Shown one piece after another: positions 24,252-38,400 of a stretch of DNA of 64,000 nucleotides; position 1 is the first letter of the stretch; every line of letters starts with the position of its first letter. Origin of the DNA: Primula veris (taxonomy: Eukaryota > Streptophyta > Magnoliopsida > Ericales > Primulaceae); contig OY821745.1 of NCBI GenBank assembly GCA_963682055.1, positions 22,007,342 through 22,071,341 on the forward strand. The letters run 5' to 3'. Under the pieces are notes generated by a model that had not been told where the DNA came from, made no database searches, and was given only the letters and a program-made list of their open reading frames with translations. The position numbers and the translations under genes are program-made.

Positions 24252-27200
24252 GTGTTTTGTGTGATATGAGTGAGAGAAGAGAAGAGAGGGGGACATGGCT
24301 TCATGAAGTGGGAATGATCATTGTGATAGTGATGGTAATTAATTGTGGGGTTATCTTCAGAAAGAATGTTCTGTTAAATATAATATTTTTAGGGTTGTGT
24401 GACACTCACCGTCACACTTTCAAAAATTAGGAGACATAAATTTTGATGTTATGCAATGGCCTTTCAACATGTAAACAAATTATATTGTATATTGTAAAAG
24501 GGTAGTGCTGATGGCTTCGGACTAAATTTTGGGTGAAGAGAAAGTTTAGCTTTTTAACCAAACTCTGAAGAGATAAATAATTGGTCGATTTAGCATCAGT
24601 CAAGGTATTCTTACCAAGACATATCAGTACGTAAAAAGTCTCTTATGATTGGAACTTAGAACAGGTTTGATAAATCAATGGAGAATCAGGGATACTCAAT
24701 AACGGTTAATGTGACTATTTTGGGATACATAATATTTTTTGGAAACAAGGTTTTCATATTCTCACCAGTTAATAAAGATTCCATTTTGAGCATTATAAGC
24801 AATACTATTGTTGTTTTTTTTCCTCTTTTCTCTCTTTATACCATACGGCATACAGTGTTTTAGGCGCAAGAGCGAACTCATCCGCTAACCCAACCTTATA
24901 TGATTCTATTCTCACCCAAGCTTGTTTGATCTTGTTTTTTTTTGGACATCTTAACCTTCGAAAACATAGAAATTTTTCATTCATCAAGGTATTTTTTATA
25001 TATCATTTCTTATTTCGGATTCCCATAACGTGAGAAAAAAAACAGTTTCATTACAATGTTGTCAGTGTTTGTGTCCATTTCCACACGATATTTTTAATAA
25101 GATTATTTCACATAAATTCGGCACCATCTTACGACTATACAAACAATTCTTGGCACGATCTTTTCTTTCCTTACACTTTCATTTTATTACAGAATAACCA
25201 AACATTGAACCCCGTTCTATTATTATACCATCATTGTTCATAACATAATCACTATTATAGTGTACGTAGAATATATTTCTTACCATTTACGTAACAATGG
25301 AGCTAGCTATTTTGCTCTTAAAACTAAATTAAAGAGGAGTGATTGTTAGTTGATAGGTAGAGTGAAAAACGGATTGGAGGGGGACCTCTATACGAGAGAG
25401 ATGAAGAAAAAGATTTGTATGTAACAAAAATATATACAAAATGAAGAGACGTTGTTGGTCTTCTTGTCCTAGACTCCATCTTTCCTTTTTTGATGCATTT
25501 GTCTTCACTCCCAATCATCATCATCATCATATGTATATGAATTTAAATATTCCACATAGATCATATTTTGCTTCCACTTCACTTAATATCTCTCTTCCCC
25601 TAGAATTATACTTGCATAACACGTGTGAGTTTTTATATATGTATGAGGTATGTGGAACTATCTAAGTACTTGATTAGTGATGCACATTTGACATATAAGA
25701 AAATGTTAAGTCATAGTACATTATTGTGATTATGTATGTGCACAATAATGATGAAAATTAGTTCTACATTTCAACATTTTTTTATAAATATTTTCAGAGT
25801 AAATGTTTGTCAACTAGATTATTTCAAGTTTTACTTTATATTTCTCCAATTGTGACACTTTTTGTTTTTAGACCTCTTCCGTTTGGAAGTACTTTGTTTT
25901 GTGGGGGGGTTTTCATCCACGTTTAGATTATGTATAAAAACATTGTATTCTGCAATGGGACTCGCATATTCCAATTGGTTCATTGTACTATTTTACGTTA
26001 TTGATTGTTGCATGATACAAAACAAGTGAATATATATATATATATATTCATATGTAATGATGTCAATTGTTTTCCTTAACACATTTCTTAAGCAAATTAG
26101 ATGCCGACAGATGTGTGTGTATAATTTATAAATACCTGTAGGCAACATCTTTTCCAGAAGTGGATGTTATGTTTAAAGCATGCAACCTCTGCATAATGAT
26201 TTTGACCGCCATACCAACCCAATTGATAATCCTTGAAAAGGAAATAACAGATTTTCAAAAGCATAATATTGTTAATTAACAAAAACTATGTTATTCTTGA
26301 CAGGTATATATAGTACTCCGTCTCTTGCATGCAGAATAATTTAAGAAATGGTACTCTTAATGGGGGTGGGGGGAAGGAATATGTGAATGAAAATGCGTTA
26401 TACTTTGTTGTCTATCATACATAGAAAATATTGATAAGGCTTATGCGTTTATTAAGTGTTTACTTCTTATCATGCCAGGTTGTTTAATTGAGCTTCAACA
26501 AGCTAGTATGGGAGAAATAGATACAGGTTAAAAATGGATAAAACATCCCCATATTGAGAAAATTACGAAATTTTTCTATGTATTTTGCTTAAAAGTTGAT
26601 GATTATATCATTTCAACGCTCTAATAATTCCAAAAATATATAAACATTCAAGTCAGCCACACTCCTGTCCAAATTCTAATTCTGTAACTGCAGTAGAATG
26701 ATGATGCATGTGAAAGTTCTCATTGGTACTTCTTTGATAGATCGTACTAGAAGGCCAAATATTTTGGTTAATGCTTGATGACCGAACACTATTTAATAAA
26801 ATCAAACCTTTTTGGACACTAAAGGTCTCTTTATAAATGCTTAAGAAAACATAAAATCTTCCCCTATTTCTAAGCTGTCATGTCTGGAGACCTTATCTTG
26901 AGCTCAGATGCTAAGAGCTAATACGAAGCAACATAATCCTTTATCACGAAGACAAGAAAACCAACGTTAAAGATTAGTACTGTTTTGGGGGCACCTTAGC
27001 TCATTGGACCCCATCTATGCCCTTAGACAAGCAATACACATGGACTCTTAGTTCTCACAATTGATCTGCTTTTTTCAATGATAGTCCGATGATATCGTTA
27101 TTCTTTTTCTATGTTTGGACGTTGTTGTCCCCTATTCTCTATCCATTTCGTGTCTCTTTATCTATGTTTGTCTAAATTTTAAATTTTTACAACTTGTTTC

Positions 27201-27996
27201 ACACATTTCTATACTTTTATGATATATATATTCTATGCAAATTAATTTTATAGAATTTGTATATAATATTGCTTTAAAAGATTTTTTTTAATTCCAATAA
27301 TTATTTTACATTAGTTTTTTCATTTATTCAAAATCAATTTGTGTGTGAGGGTTCTCTTAACAATTAAGAAGTGTATTGAAACATGTATAATCATAATTTT
27401 AGAATATTTTTTAAAATTTCAAAACAAATATTTTGTGCTAAAAAGGTAAGGGACATAAAATAGGAGACAGAATATCCGAACTCAACTAATACATACTTTG
27501 TTGGTATTGTGATGGTAAAGTAATTGTCGCTCTATTTTTAAAAACATATATTTTGATATTATTTTTGTAATGTAAAGAATATTAGACCCAGAAATACTAT
27601 GGTCTTTTCCGATTTACAGTAAATGTGTATGGGGTGGTCCGGTGGAAACTTGCCTTATTTTAAAAAAGAAGGTAATTTTTTCCCTACAAAAGAAACAATA
27701 GATCAACCGTGCTTAAAATTCACGCTTATTTAGGATGGGAAGATGGAATATTATTTCCATGAGAAATTGAAAACCAAATGCAAACAGCTACGGTAAAAAA
27801 GAACAAACTAAACATTGAACTTTAAGCAAATTTTATGTATCGTTATTTATTGTGCATATGTACCGGGTAGGTTTATTTTCAATTACATTTTATAATATAG
27901 GAAATGGTATTGAACTAGCTAGGCTTGCTGTGCATGCGAATTTACGATGGCAATTTGCCAATTGCCTTATTGTCGTAAAGTGATTGCGGAATTCAC
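24252..27996. other. intergenic region, MYB upstream flank
   Basis: About 3.7 kb of AT-rich sequence with a short TA run near 26030 and homopolymers. Except for one doubtful exon-like patch at 26141-26236 (see findings), I see no gene, RNA or complete repeat. Confidence 0.5.
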
Positions 27997-28669
27997 TGTT
28001 GGTGATTTTAGTATCATCAATGTATTTTAGTAGTAATGTGATTTATTATAGGCCGATGCAATAATGCGTTAAACTCGGAAAACGAGTTAGGGCAGTGCGG
28101 AGTGCACGCTCGTCGAGCCAACGTATAATTGAATATGAATAATTGAAACGGGGTTCCAAGGGGCAGAGCCCCTGGCGGGGTCCAAGGGGCGAGAGCCCCT
28201 GGCTGGGGTCCCGCTGCTAGGACAGCGGGCGGGGTGCGGGGCAGCGTCCCGAGCGAAAATTTTTCCGAACAGTTGCTTCCTTTCCGAAAATTTTTGAATA
28301 GTTGGACCCTTTCCCAACAGTTGCTTCCTTTCCGGAACAGTTGCTTCCTTTCCGGAAAATTTTGAATAGTTTGACCCTTTCCCAACAGTTGCTTCCTTTC
28401 CGGAACAGTTCCTTGCTTTCAGTTTCGGTTATTGATCTTCTATATAAGAAGTCATTTGGCCTCGGTTTTGGATACAGAAACATATAAGAAAATTCTCTCT
28501 ACATTTCCTAATCTATTCTCCTTGCCAGAAACAGATTGTTCTTCAAGAATTATCCCCACAAAGATTTCGTGAACCCAGGCAATAATAGGGTCGAAATACT
28601 TTGTTCGGAAAGTGTACGAACACGATTTTTCGAAGTTATCCAGGATTATCATACCCTAAATCTCTAACA
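27997..28669 (+). mobile_element. solo LTR
   Basis: It starts TGTTGGTG and ends CTAACA (673 bp). TTCAC lies both before it (27992-27996) and after it (28670-28674), a perfect 5-bp target duplication, with no internal region or second LTR. It holds GGGGCAGAGCCCC-type GC-rich repeats and a ~20-bp minisatellite of TTTCCGGAACAGTTGCTTCC units (about 28262-28410). A TATATAAG box near 28440 suggests plus orientation. The open minus-strand frames here are repeat artefacts. Solo LTRs arise by recombination between the two LTRs of one element. Confidence 0.88.
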
Positions 28670-28858
28670 TTCACTGAGTCTGTCAAGATCCAAGGGCAAC
28701 TATCTCAAGTATCTCCCACTTTCTACTTCTAACGTCTTGGGTAAGATTGGGGATCATGGAGATTTTTTCATGATCTTGCTGTTTAAACTAAACTTGAGTA
28801 TTTATTTTTTCGGTGAAGTGTTTTTCTATAAGTCACTTTTGTAATATCACTTATGCAA

Positions 28859-28922
28859 ACTGCATTTTTCTAAACACACTTTGTTCCGAGACTGCATTTT
28901 TCTAAACACACTTTGTTCCGAG
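28859..28922. repeat. exact 32-bp tandem duplication
   Basis: Two perfect adjacent copies of a 32-base unit beginning ACTGCATTTTTC and ending TTGTTCCGAG. Function unknown. Confidence 0.9.
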
Positions 28923-29425
28923 ACACCCCCTAAATGAAGTCGAAAAGTAGAAGCCACGGATTTTGCTGTTGAGATTATTATGTTGTTTTCACTTAAAATT
29001 CTTTACATTTCCTATCGTATCTCCTACATATAATAAGAGGATTGAAGCACTTGAATTTGGTAGATCTCAAGTTCAAATATAAGTTCATAAGCTGTGGATA
29101 AAAATGAATAATAAGTTGTTTACAAGAGCCAAATGCGTTTTCTATGTTCACCGTCAACTTTGAACCAGTATCATGAAGAAAAACATGCCCTTCTTATTGA
29201 AAACCAAAAGTCAAGCTATGATCTCAACATACGATACAGAAAGCGACAGAAGAAAAGTTTAATCAAGTAGACTTCTTATTTTTCACAAAGCGGGATTTCC
29301 AACCCATGTGCCAAACAGAAAGCTTGTGCTACAAAAGCAATTACCAAAAACAGCAACTCGTATTGCATTTAAATTTGATAAATAAACAAAAAGGAAGATG
29401 GGGAGTTTTAAAAGTTCAACACCAC

Positions 29426-32400
29426 TTAAAGTCCAAGGCTGAGAGGCTCTCGCAAGAATCGTTCCATCTGCTTTGCCCTGGTCCTAATGGACATATCAAA
29501 CACCTTCTGCCCGAATTCCACCACTATTCCACCGAGAATACTAGGATCAATCTGAAATAAGCACAAAATATAAGAAATTACAATATAAAACGCATAACTA
29601 AGAGAGGTATAGCGAAATGAGTAACGAATTTTCATTTAATACTACCTTCTGCTCAAGCTTAACCTTCTTCCCTTGCCCGATTATTTCTTGAAGTGTTTCT
29701 TTCAACTCTTTCTCCTCTTCAGCAGGTAGAGGCTGGCAAAATTTGAAGATTAATAATTTATGTAAAGCAATTATTAAGATGAATTTAAAAACAACACGAG
29801 TTAAGACACGTGCAATAATTAGAACTTCAAAACAACTTACGATAACACTCGTCACAATGGCTCTCAGCTCTCCCCGGTGTGCCATTGTCAAATCCGAAAA
29901 TCGTTTTGTGATAGTCTCCAAGTGTTTTAGCCTCCCATTTTCAGCCATAACAACTATACCAAAAAATGAATAGATAATTTCAGAGAATTACAAAAATATA
30001 CACAAGCTCAAGGAGATAATGGTTCAAATTTTGGAAGACATGCTTGTATGCTAGCACATAGCCAGTGGGGCAACAGTCAACAAGTAATGAACACGGTACA
30101 GACATGAAAGTGATGTACACACCACAATTTTTTGTACACTCAAAACCAAATGTAAACAAAAACAAGAACCCTGAACACATGAGTTATGTTTTAGAGCACT
30201 CTTAACTGGGTCTTTAACTTTTCTATATATCCATAAGCTTATCGACAGGACTAAATTAGTCATTGTTGCTCAACAGTCATATAAGTTCTAGTATACCTTG
30301 TTACAGTAATAATAGTATATCTGGAGTCTATTATAATTTTTTTAATTATTTGTTCTTTTTACAGAGCAACCAAAATACCAATCCCCTAGTTCTGTCTTCT
30401 TCCCTTCTCCTCTTCCTCTGTCAACTTCGTTAGAGACTCGGCTCAATTATTACTTTATTACTTCCCAGGAGATAGGCAGATGTATAATAGAGTGCTGTCC
30501 AGACACACCAACACCTGGAGTGACTAACTGATGGGTATTTCAAGTACCATCATTATGTAAAAGAATACGAGAGAGAAGATTCAGAAGTGCAGGGCATATA
30601 GTACAGCGAAACTAGATCTGGGGCAGTAGCAGATCTCTCATCTCGTATAAGGCTTCATATAGACTGTTGAGACACGTTTTTATCATGATTCTATATTGCT
30701 GATAGATGTACACCCACTGTTGAGAATGCTCTTACAGGACAAACAATATTACAATTATATGTAGCAGACAAAGAAAAACAAAGTATATTCCAAGCCATGT
30801 TTGTATGGAGAAAAAATGCAATGGTAGCAACTACAGCAAAAAATCTCTGTGGCGAGTAAGTTGAAAACTATCACGAATTACATAAATCAGCTTTCTACAT
30901 GCTTTCTGTCAATAACGACACCACATATGCACTAATTAACTCATAGCAATAGGAGTCAAACTGGGAAAAACATCAAATCTAGACAAGTAGTAGTTTGTAT
31001 GTTTTAATAAATTTATTTAGCTTCTACAACAACAAAACTAAAGTTTACAGGAATGTTAAAGTAGTAGAAAACTCCATACCTAAAAAGTTCCTTGTGATCT
31101 CTGAAAATTTGGCTTCAGCACAAATGTCAGTTAAGGCTTTTACTCGGGTGTCCTTAGAAACAGAAAGATCCTTCATGAACAAAGAAAATGTGTGGCTTTT
31201 TTTCGCACCACCGATAAGGTCAAGAAGCTCAGATTCAACCTTCTCTAGAGTGTTGGCTTTCACTGCTGCTATGTATAAAGCAGAAGCATAATTTCCAGAG
31301 AGCCCAAACATAGTTACAGGCACCTGTGGGTTATAAAGACATGTTAAATAAGGTTGTACTAGTTTACATCCGAAAAACCATGAAAGAAGAGCAGAAAACC
31401 CAAAATCTATTTTCCAAGTTACACAGAAGTAACAGTGAAACGATACCCCTTCCTCATTATCCTTGTAAAATTATTCAAAGTCCAAAGAACACCACGGCTA
31501 ATGGGGAAAACTTGGATATGAACACCATTAACCAATAAAATACCAGTGTCGCAATATAGTATACATTAGTAGAACAGAAGGGCATTGTCATGCACATAAG
31601 ATGTATGTAGCATGCTAGCATATGTAACAAAATTGCTTCAAGGAAATGAAAAAAAAAAAAATCATTAATAAAAACAGCCCCAACATCCCATTGAAGCAAC
31701 CATCGAAAAGTCGTGGTCACTATATTACGAATAAATACACCAATAGGAACGAATATATTAACTTCTGAAATACAGTTACTCAGAGATGGACTTAAAAAAC
31801 AGCTTTTTCATATCCCCATAATTATATTTAGTCTTAAACCTTATTATGGTCCCTTGTTCCTATGGACTGTATTCTAACAAAAGTTGTTTCTTTTCATCCA
31901 AGAAGCTTCTTGGACGAGGTTTAAATAGGACCGTTGTGCCTAACTGACTACTAGATATGAGAAAGGCTATTCCCGTAACTGAAAACTAATGAGAGCTACT
32001 AACTTAAAATTGGGAGTTTTCAGAACTAAAAGCCCTATCTCAGAGTCCCAGCTTCCCCTGATAAGATAACATACATGCATGCATAACTGAACTTTACAAC
32101 AAGTAAAACATGCCAGTTAGACAATAACAACTTCATAAGATTATAGCGAAATGGAATTTTTCAATATTGACTTGTTAATTCTAAATACATACCTTAATTT
32201 TCTTCTCCTTTGGTGGAGATGCAGTAGCAAAGTTCCTTGAGAACTGCAAGCAAGGAATGAGAATTCTTGATCAGTCAGATGTCTATAAAGTACCAGCAAG
32301 AAAAGCTGTTATCATTACCAAGATACAAACTAACGCAACCTTTAACCATGAAAGAGATGCATCCATATGGGTCAACTATAACTTTATATCCATAAGTATA

Positions 32401-35400
32401 ACTTCGATACGACTCTGTCCAGGTTCCTCATCAGCCAAAACGAAATTTTAATTTTTAAGTAAACACAAAACATGACAGATATTAGTTTATCTGTTTCAAA
32501 TTGAAATGAATGTTAAACGACTTCTTCCACCAGTTGTGAGACTATCTCCTACAACTGCGGGGCCATGGACCCATGGACGTCAGTGTCTAATTTTTCAACT
32601 ACATCCCTTAGTTTAGAAGTAAAATCAACAAACTCAGACAGAAATGCCATTTAAAGTCCTTTGCTCGAAACTGCTACAGGTGAGAAAGCTATTGCAAATA
32701 CTTTGTACAGAACTACCATATTTCCTTTTTCCAAATGTTGCAGGTTGATTGCCAGAATCTGGAACCTCCCAAGTCATACTACAGACAAAAATTTACAGTG
32801 GGAAAAACTAAGCATGTGAAAATTTGCCAGAAGATCTGATATTCTGAGTGATAGATTTTTGAAATGTTTCGAAGTGAATTATTTCTAAATGACTTCATGA
32901 ATACTTCCCAACTAAATACTTTTGTATGACTACCCTACTGGGTCACTGACTCACTATTCTTCTGTAAACATAAGAGCTATATAGTTTCTACTTATCAACT
33001 TCATTTTCTTCATTTCAAAAAAAAAAAAAAAAAACTTCATTTTCTCTTACCAAATATTGCTTGCTAGAAATTACGACCTCTCAGTTGACAAAATCGTTAA
33101 GGGTAAACAAACAAAAATTAATGAATGTGCAAATGACATTCTTGAATTTAGATTAAAAATTTTGCAATTTTCAGATACTTAGTGGGTGTTTTCTTTCTAA
33201 ATTAGTGGGTGTTTTCTTTCTAAATTAGTGGATGAGTGATTACATTAGTTTATGTAAGTACGTAATTTTTGTATGCCTAGCAAAACTCAGTGTTTCACTC
33301 CCCCCTAGACATCAAGTGATCATTTATAATACCCCTCAATTACCTTTCTCATCTACAACACAACTTGTTAGCAATTAAACCTCCCACTTCGTTTTGCAGA
33401 CATGCTTTTTACAAGAAATACAGAACGATAAGGTACAATCATGTGGTTCGAGTAGCACTATAACAGGTTTGCAATTGACAAATTCCATGGGTACTCTTGT
33501 AAGTTGTAAATAAAGCGACAAGTTCTTAACAACTACTAGTTTATGTACAGTTACACGACTTTTCTTATGCACACGACTACAAAATTATGTATTTTCGGGG
33601 GCAGTTTGAGTCGTTCAAATGGGCACTTTATATATAAACTAGTGCAAAGGTATTGTCCAACTAAGGATATACCTACATTATTTATATGCACATCAGTACT
33701 AAATTACACAACTTCCTGATCATCGAAGTGAAATATCAGATTCTCACATCCCTCAGCAAAAAAAAATACAGAAGAAAACTAAAATCACCCATTTCAAATA
33801 ATAATAAAACAAGGGAAGGAACTACGTTGTGACACAACAACCATATCCCCCTATTGGCCTATTAACAAAAAAAAAAAAAACATCTCACATATTCTTCAAA
33901 ATCTTCCATTCATAGTCTTTAATTCCCCCAATAATAAAAATCTACAAAAGAAAAAATTATACAGTCTGAGCCGAGCAAATTCTAATAACACTACCAAGTA
34001 AATTCTAGTAACACTACCAAGTAAAACAGCCAAATAATTTTGTTTGTCGATGACTACTCAATTATAAATTTCCCCTAAACATTACTTTCTCCTTAACAAC
34101 TAGATTATGTACAATCAGGGGCAGCCCTATGGGTTACTGTAATGAACCTGGTTTGGGGGTCGAAAGAGAGAAAAGGAAAGGGATGAGTAAAATGAGAGAT
34201 CGGGTCTAATCGTGATCTATTTAGAATGTGAGGGATTTAGTTGCAAAAAAAGTGGAACTTCAAGGATGACTCTTGCAATTTAGTATAACTTAGAAATAGT
34301 ATAATTAGTCTTCTCATTACCTGACAAAGGGAGTTAAAACATGAAGCTTTTATCATTTAAATTCTGCACTTTCATTTAGATTATAATTTTTTAATTCCTG
34401 CCTTTTTCTCTAGTACTGTTTCTTCTATCAATTATATAAACACAGAAAATTGCACCAAAAAATATTGTGTTATTCCTATTTTGTGTCTTGCTTAGTTTAA
34501 ATCTTAGTCGATTCATTACAACTGGTATCAGAGCAGTCGATTCTACTCCAGACACGTTTTCACTGCATTCTAACACCTCATGGCAGATGTGAGATGGGAA
34601 GCATAGATTCAAAACAGCTCTTATTATCGGAAAAATTACGAGCAGCATGTGTTCGATGAAATTCCTCAATCGCAACGACATCAAGAACCTTGGAGAATTG
34701 AAATGCCATCATATTCCTCGTATTCTCCCGTGACTTCATTCGGCCTATCACCACCCCCACGTCCTCCAGACGAACCACCGTGGCAACTAAGACACAGTCC
34801 TCTACCAAATTTTCTCGCAAACGAACAACGAAACCCTCTGCAATTTCCAGAATACGATGTTTATCAACCTACACAAATCCCAACCACACATTTATCAGAC
34901 CAAACCTACCTGCAACAACATCATAACTCTTTGAGCCATGCTTCATCACCACAACATTATTCTTATACTGAGTCGTTCTCACTAAACTTCCACGCTCAGT
35001 CACAACCTCATTGGTGCCCACAACCATTGGAACCACATTTAACTCCTTACTCAGCACAATTCTCTTCGTTGCCAACACACCGTCGTTCAAATACAGTGCA
35101 CGCAAGCGAGTACCAAAACCAAACAATCTCCTCATTCCCCATTCCTTCCCCTTACGCATTTCCTCAACAAAACTGGGACGAGCACCATAACACGGGCAAT
35201 GTAGAACATATAAGGCAGCATAACGATGAGATTGCTGAAATTTTTAAGAAGGGAAGAAAGGATATAAATGCCATTTTAAAGGATCATGGAGACAAAATGG
35301 AGGCCATTATTAGGAAAATTTGTGAGAACATCCAAGAAGAAGAGAATGGTTATAAAGAAGAAGAGCATGGGGAATCATCCTCATTTGTTTCTGAAGGAAA

Positions 35401-38400
35401 ATCGGTTGATCATTTGGTAGACCATCACGAATTCACTGAAATGGCCCCTGGAGAATCTTCATCCAATATCAATTCTGACGACTTAGTTGACATGCTGCCA
35501 GGTCAAAACAGCTCAGTCAAAAGTGATGATAACGTTTCTGGAAACAAGTCCGAGGTATTTGATGAAATAAAAATAAATGAATGCTTGGGGTCATCAAAGA
35601 AAACAGGTAGCGGAATTCATTTTGAGCTGCCTAAGGATGTATTCAATGTTACTGTTAAGGTTGATAATCAAGAGGAGCAATCAACAAATTTTGAAAAAAT
35701 GGAAAAATTATTTCGGAGTGTAGAATTAGTTGATAAGCCTGGACTAGAGAAAGTCTGTAATGAGCAAGGTATAATAGAGAATAATGGAGTATTTGATGAT
35801 GATAGTATTCTTTATGATGATAAGGAATTTATGAAAGATGATGTAGAGTTTGATGAAAAAATTGCCTGTGCTTATGAGAAATGTATCCGAGGGGATGATC
35901 ATAGAACACCAACTGTTGAAAAATCAAACAACAAACTTTTAAGTTTGGATAGCATAGAAAGTAGAGTCGATAGCTCAATGGAAAATGACTACAAGGTGCT
36001 AGATGAAACACTCATTGAAGTGATTCAATTAGATATGGGCAAGACTTTTACACTGGCACTCCCCAAACACAAGGCCTCCGACGAAATACCTGCAAGTTTT
36101 AGAATTTTGAGCGAAGGAACCTGCGACATTTACCAAGAAAAAATAGCCTCCAAAGATCACACGAACTGCTTCCGATCTCATTCCAACATCTTCCCCTTTA
36201 ATTGGAAAGGACTATCACATCAATGGGATTATCTTTGGTGCACTGATATTGTAACAAATGATGACAACAAATTCATTCATGTGCATGGCAAGAAAATCAT
36301 CGCCAGTGGTGTTTTCTTCTCAGGGTTTAGATATTCGTAATGCTGGATTTGATTGTTGGGAAACAATGGATTCTATGATAAAATTCGTAGTTATGCAGAT
36401 GTTATATGAGGGAAATAAGAAAAGGTTAAATAATGGAAATATGGAGCTTACAGTTTTGAGATTCGTTCAAAATTTTGAGACAATTAATAATCTGTGCAAT
36501 ATTATGAATGATGATATGGAAAGACCAATAAGGAAAACCAAGCTGATGGGATTTACCCGGTTTCATTCTAAACTATATACTGAGTTCGTTTCCGAGGGGA
36601 ACCTATTTGAAGGAATAACCGATAAATTAAAAGATATACCAAGTTACATCTACCATTTTGATCCGGGAGAGAACAAAGGAATCATGTTTTTTCCTACAGA
36701 ATCGCAACATAGACCTGAGCTGCAAGCAAGCTATAAAATCGATCCTTTGTCATCAGCCCTGCAGCGGATCGTTTTACTACTAAAAAAAATTATCCAGATT
36801 GGTCGAAACTACAAAATGTGCTAGAATATTATTCTCAAGACACCGACTACACTCGTGTAAAGTCTCACTACCACCTTGAGGGCAAGGTGGATTTTCAAGC
36901 GGTGGGGAATGTAATGAACCTGGTTTGGGGGTCGAAAGAGAGAAAAGGAAAGGGATGAGTAAAATGAGAGATCGGGTCTAATCGTGATCTATTTAGAATG
37001 TGAGGGATTTAGTTGCAAAAAAAGTGGAACTTCAAGGATGACTCTTGCAATTTAGTATAACTTAGAAATAGTATAATTAGTCTTCTCATTACCTGACAAA
37101 GGGAGTTAAAACATGAAGCTTTTATCATTTAAATTCTGCACTTTCATTTAGATTATAAGTTTTTTAATTCCTGCCTTTTTCTCTAGTACTGTTTCTTCTA
37201 TCAATTATATAAACACAGAAAATTGCACCAAAAAATATTGTGTTATTCCTATTTTGTGTCTTGCTTAGTTTAAATCTTAGTCGATTCATTACAGTTACCG
37301 TGCCCTAGGAGGTATTCTTTTTTTTCTAATTAACCGCCCTTTTATAAAAAAAACATGGAAAATTTTGATTTTAAAGTATATAGGACACTAAGCGCAAAAG
37401 CTTGAGAGGAGTATTCTGGTAGCATAGTGGGTAAAGTTGTTCCTTAATGAACTATAGATCCTGTGTTCGAACCCTCTATCTGAATTCCCCCCCCCCTAAA
37501 TCTTTAAAAATAAAGAATAAAACTTTAATAATATGTGAAGCGGAGCTGCGGAGGAGTCGAACCCGCGCTGGGTAAGAGAGGAACATCGCCTGTAACATTC
37601 TACCACTGGCGCAGTATGTAAATGAATTGACTTATATAATAAATATACATAAATATATATAAACTGCAAACAAAAAAATTGCACCCTCACGGAACCGCGC
37701 CCTAGAGCTTCATCTGGGTTGTCTTGCACTAGAACCGCCCCCGTGTTTACACATGCACGCACACAGCGACAACTCTATGAAAATTCGATGACAATTCAAG
37801 TATATGAAATGGGTACTTTATTTGTAAATGAGTGGATAAGTATTGCCCAACTAATTATAAACAATCATAATTTTGTATGCCCATTACAATACAATTATCA
37901 ACATCCTTATCAGCGACTTGCATCCTCAACAAAATACCGATTTAAACTAAAATCACCCACTATACAAAATTAGTAAAACAAGGAAGGAACTAGGCTCTGA
38001 GATAATAGCTATATCCCCCTATTAACAAAAACAATCATTCACTATTTATACATTCAAACACTACCAATTATATCACTTTTTACCCCTATCTAAATAAAAA
38101 ACCTGCTTACAGAAATTACATGCCCTCAACCGATCAAATTCTAATTACACTATTGAGTAAAACAACCGATAAAATAATATATATCTATCACTACTCAATT
38201 ATCATTTTCCCCTAAACCCTAAAATTGAAATTCCCGAATTTCTCATCGTTCTACAAATATACCGAATAAGAATATAAAATCAACAGCAGCCATTTCGCAA
38301 GAATACTAAAGCAGACAACAGCTGTTAATAAATCAATGAATCAACAGATCGAATATACATAAAAACCAAAAAAATAAGATTATCCCCATTTTACAAGAAT

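Larger units (their letters stand above)
34138..37293 (+). mobile_element. complete non-autonomous LTR retrotransposon in OSCP intron
   Basis: LTRs at 34138-34520 (383 bp) and 36910-37293 (384 bp) differ by eye only by one base gained within a T-rich run. They start TGTAATGA and end TCATTACA, 8-bp perfect inverted termini. GTTAC flanks both sides (34133-34137, 37294-37298). The primer site TGGTATCAGAGC is at 34523-34534 and a purine tract GCGGTGGGGAA ends at 36909. The 2.4 kb interior has one large plus-strand frame with no protease, integrase, reverse transcriptase or RNase H motif, so it must use enzymes from another element. The end of the interior, reading LEGKVDFQAVGN before the purine tract in one frame, recalls the tail of some Ty3/gypsy polyproteins. 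That parentage is inference. Young insertion, antisense to OSCP. Confidence 0.93.

Noticed and set aside
28017..28483. Minus-strand frames with repeated KGSNCWERV-type words
   Set aside because: They lie within the solo LTR and arise from its minisatellite and GC-rich blocks.
37545..37612. Functional nuclear tRNA gene
   Set aside because: Pol III boxes are present but acceptor and anticodon stems do not pair well.
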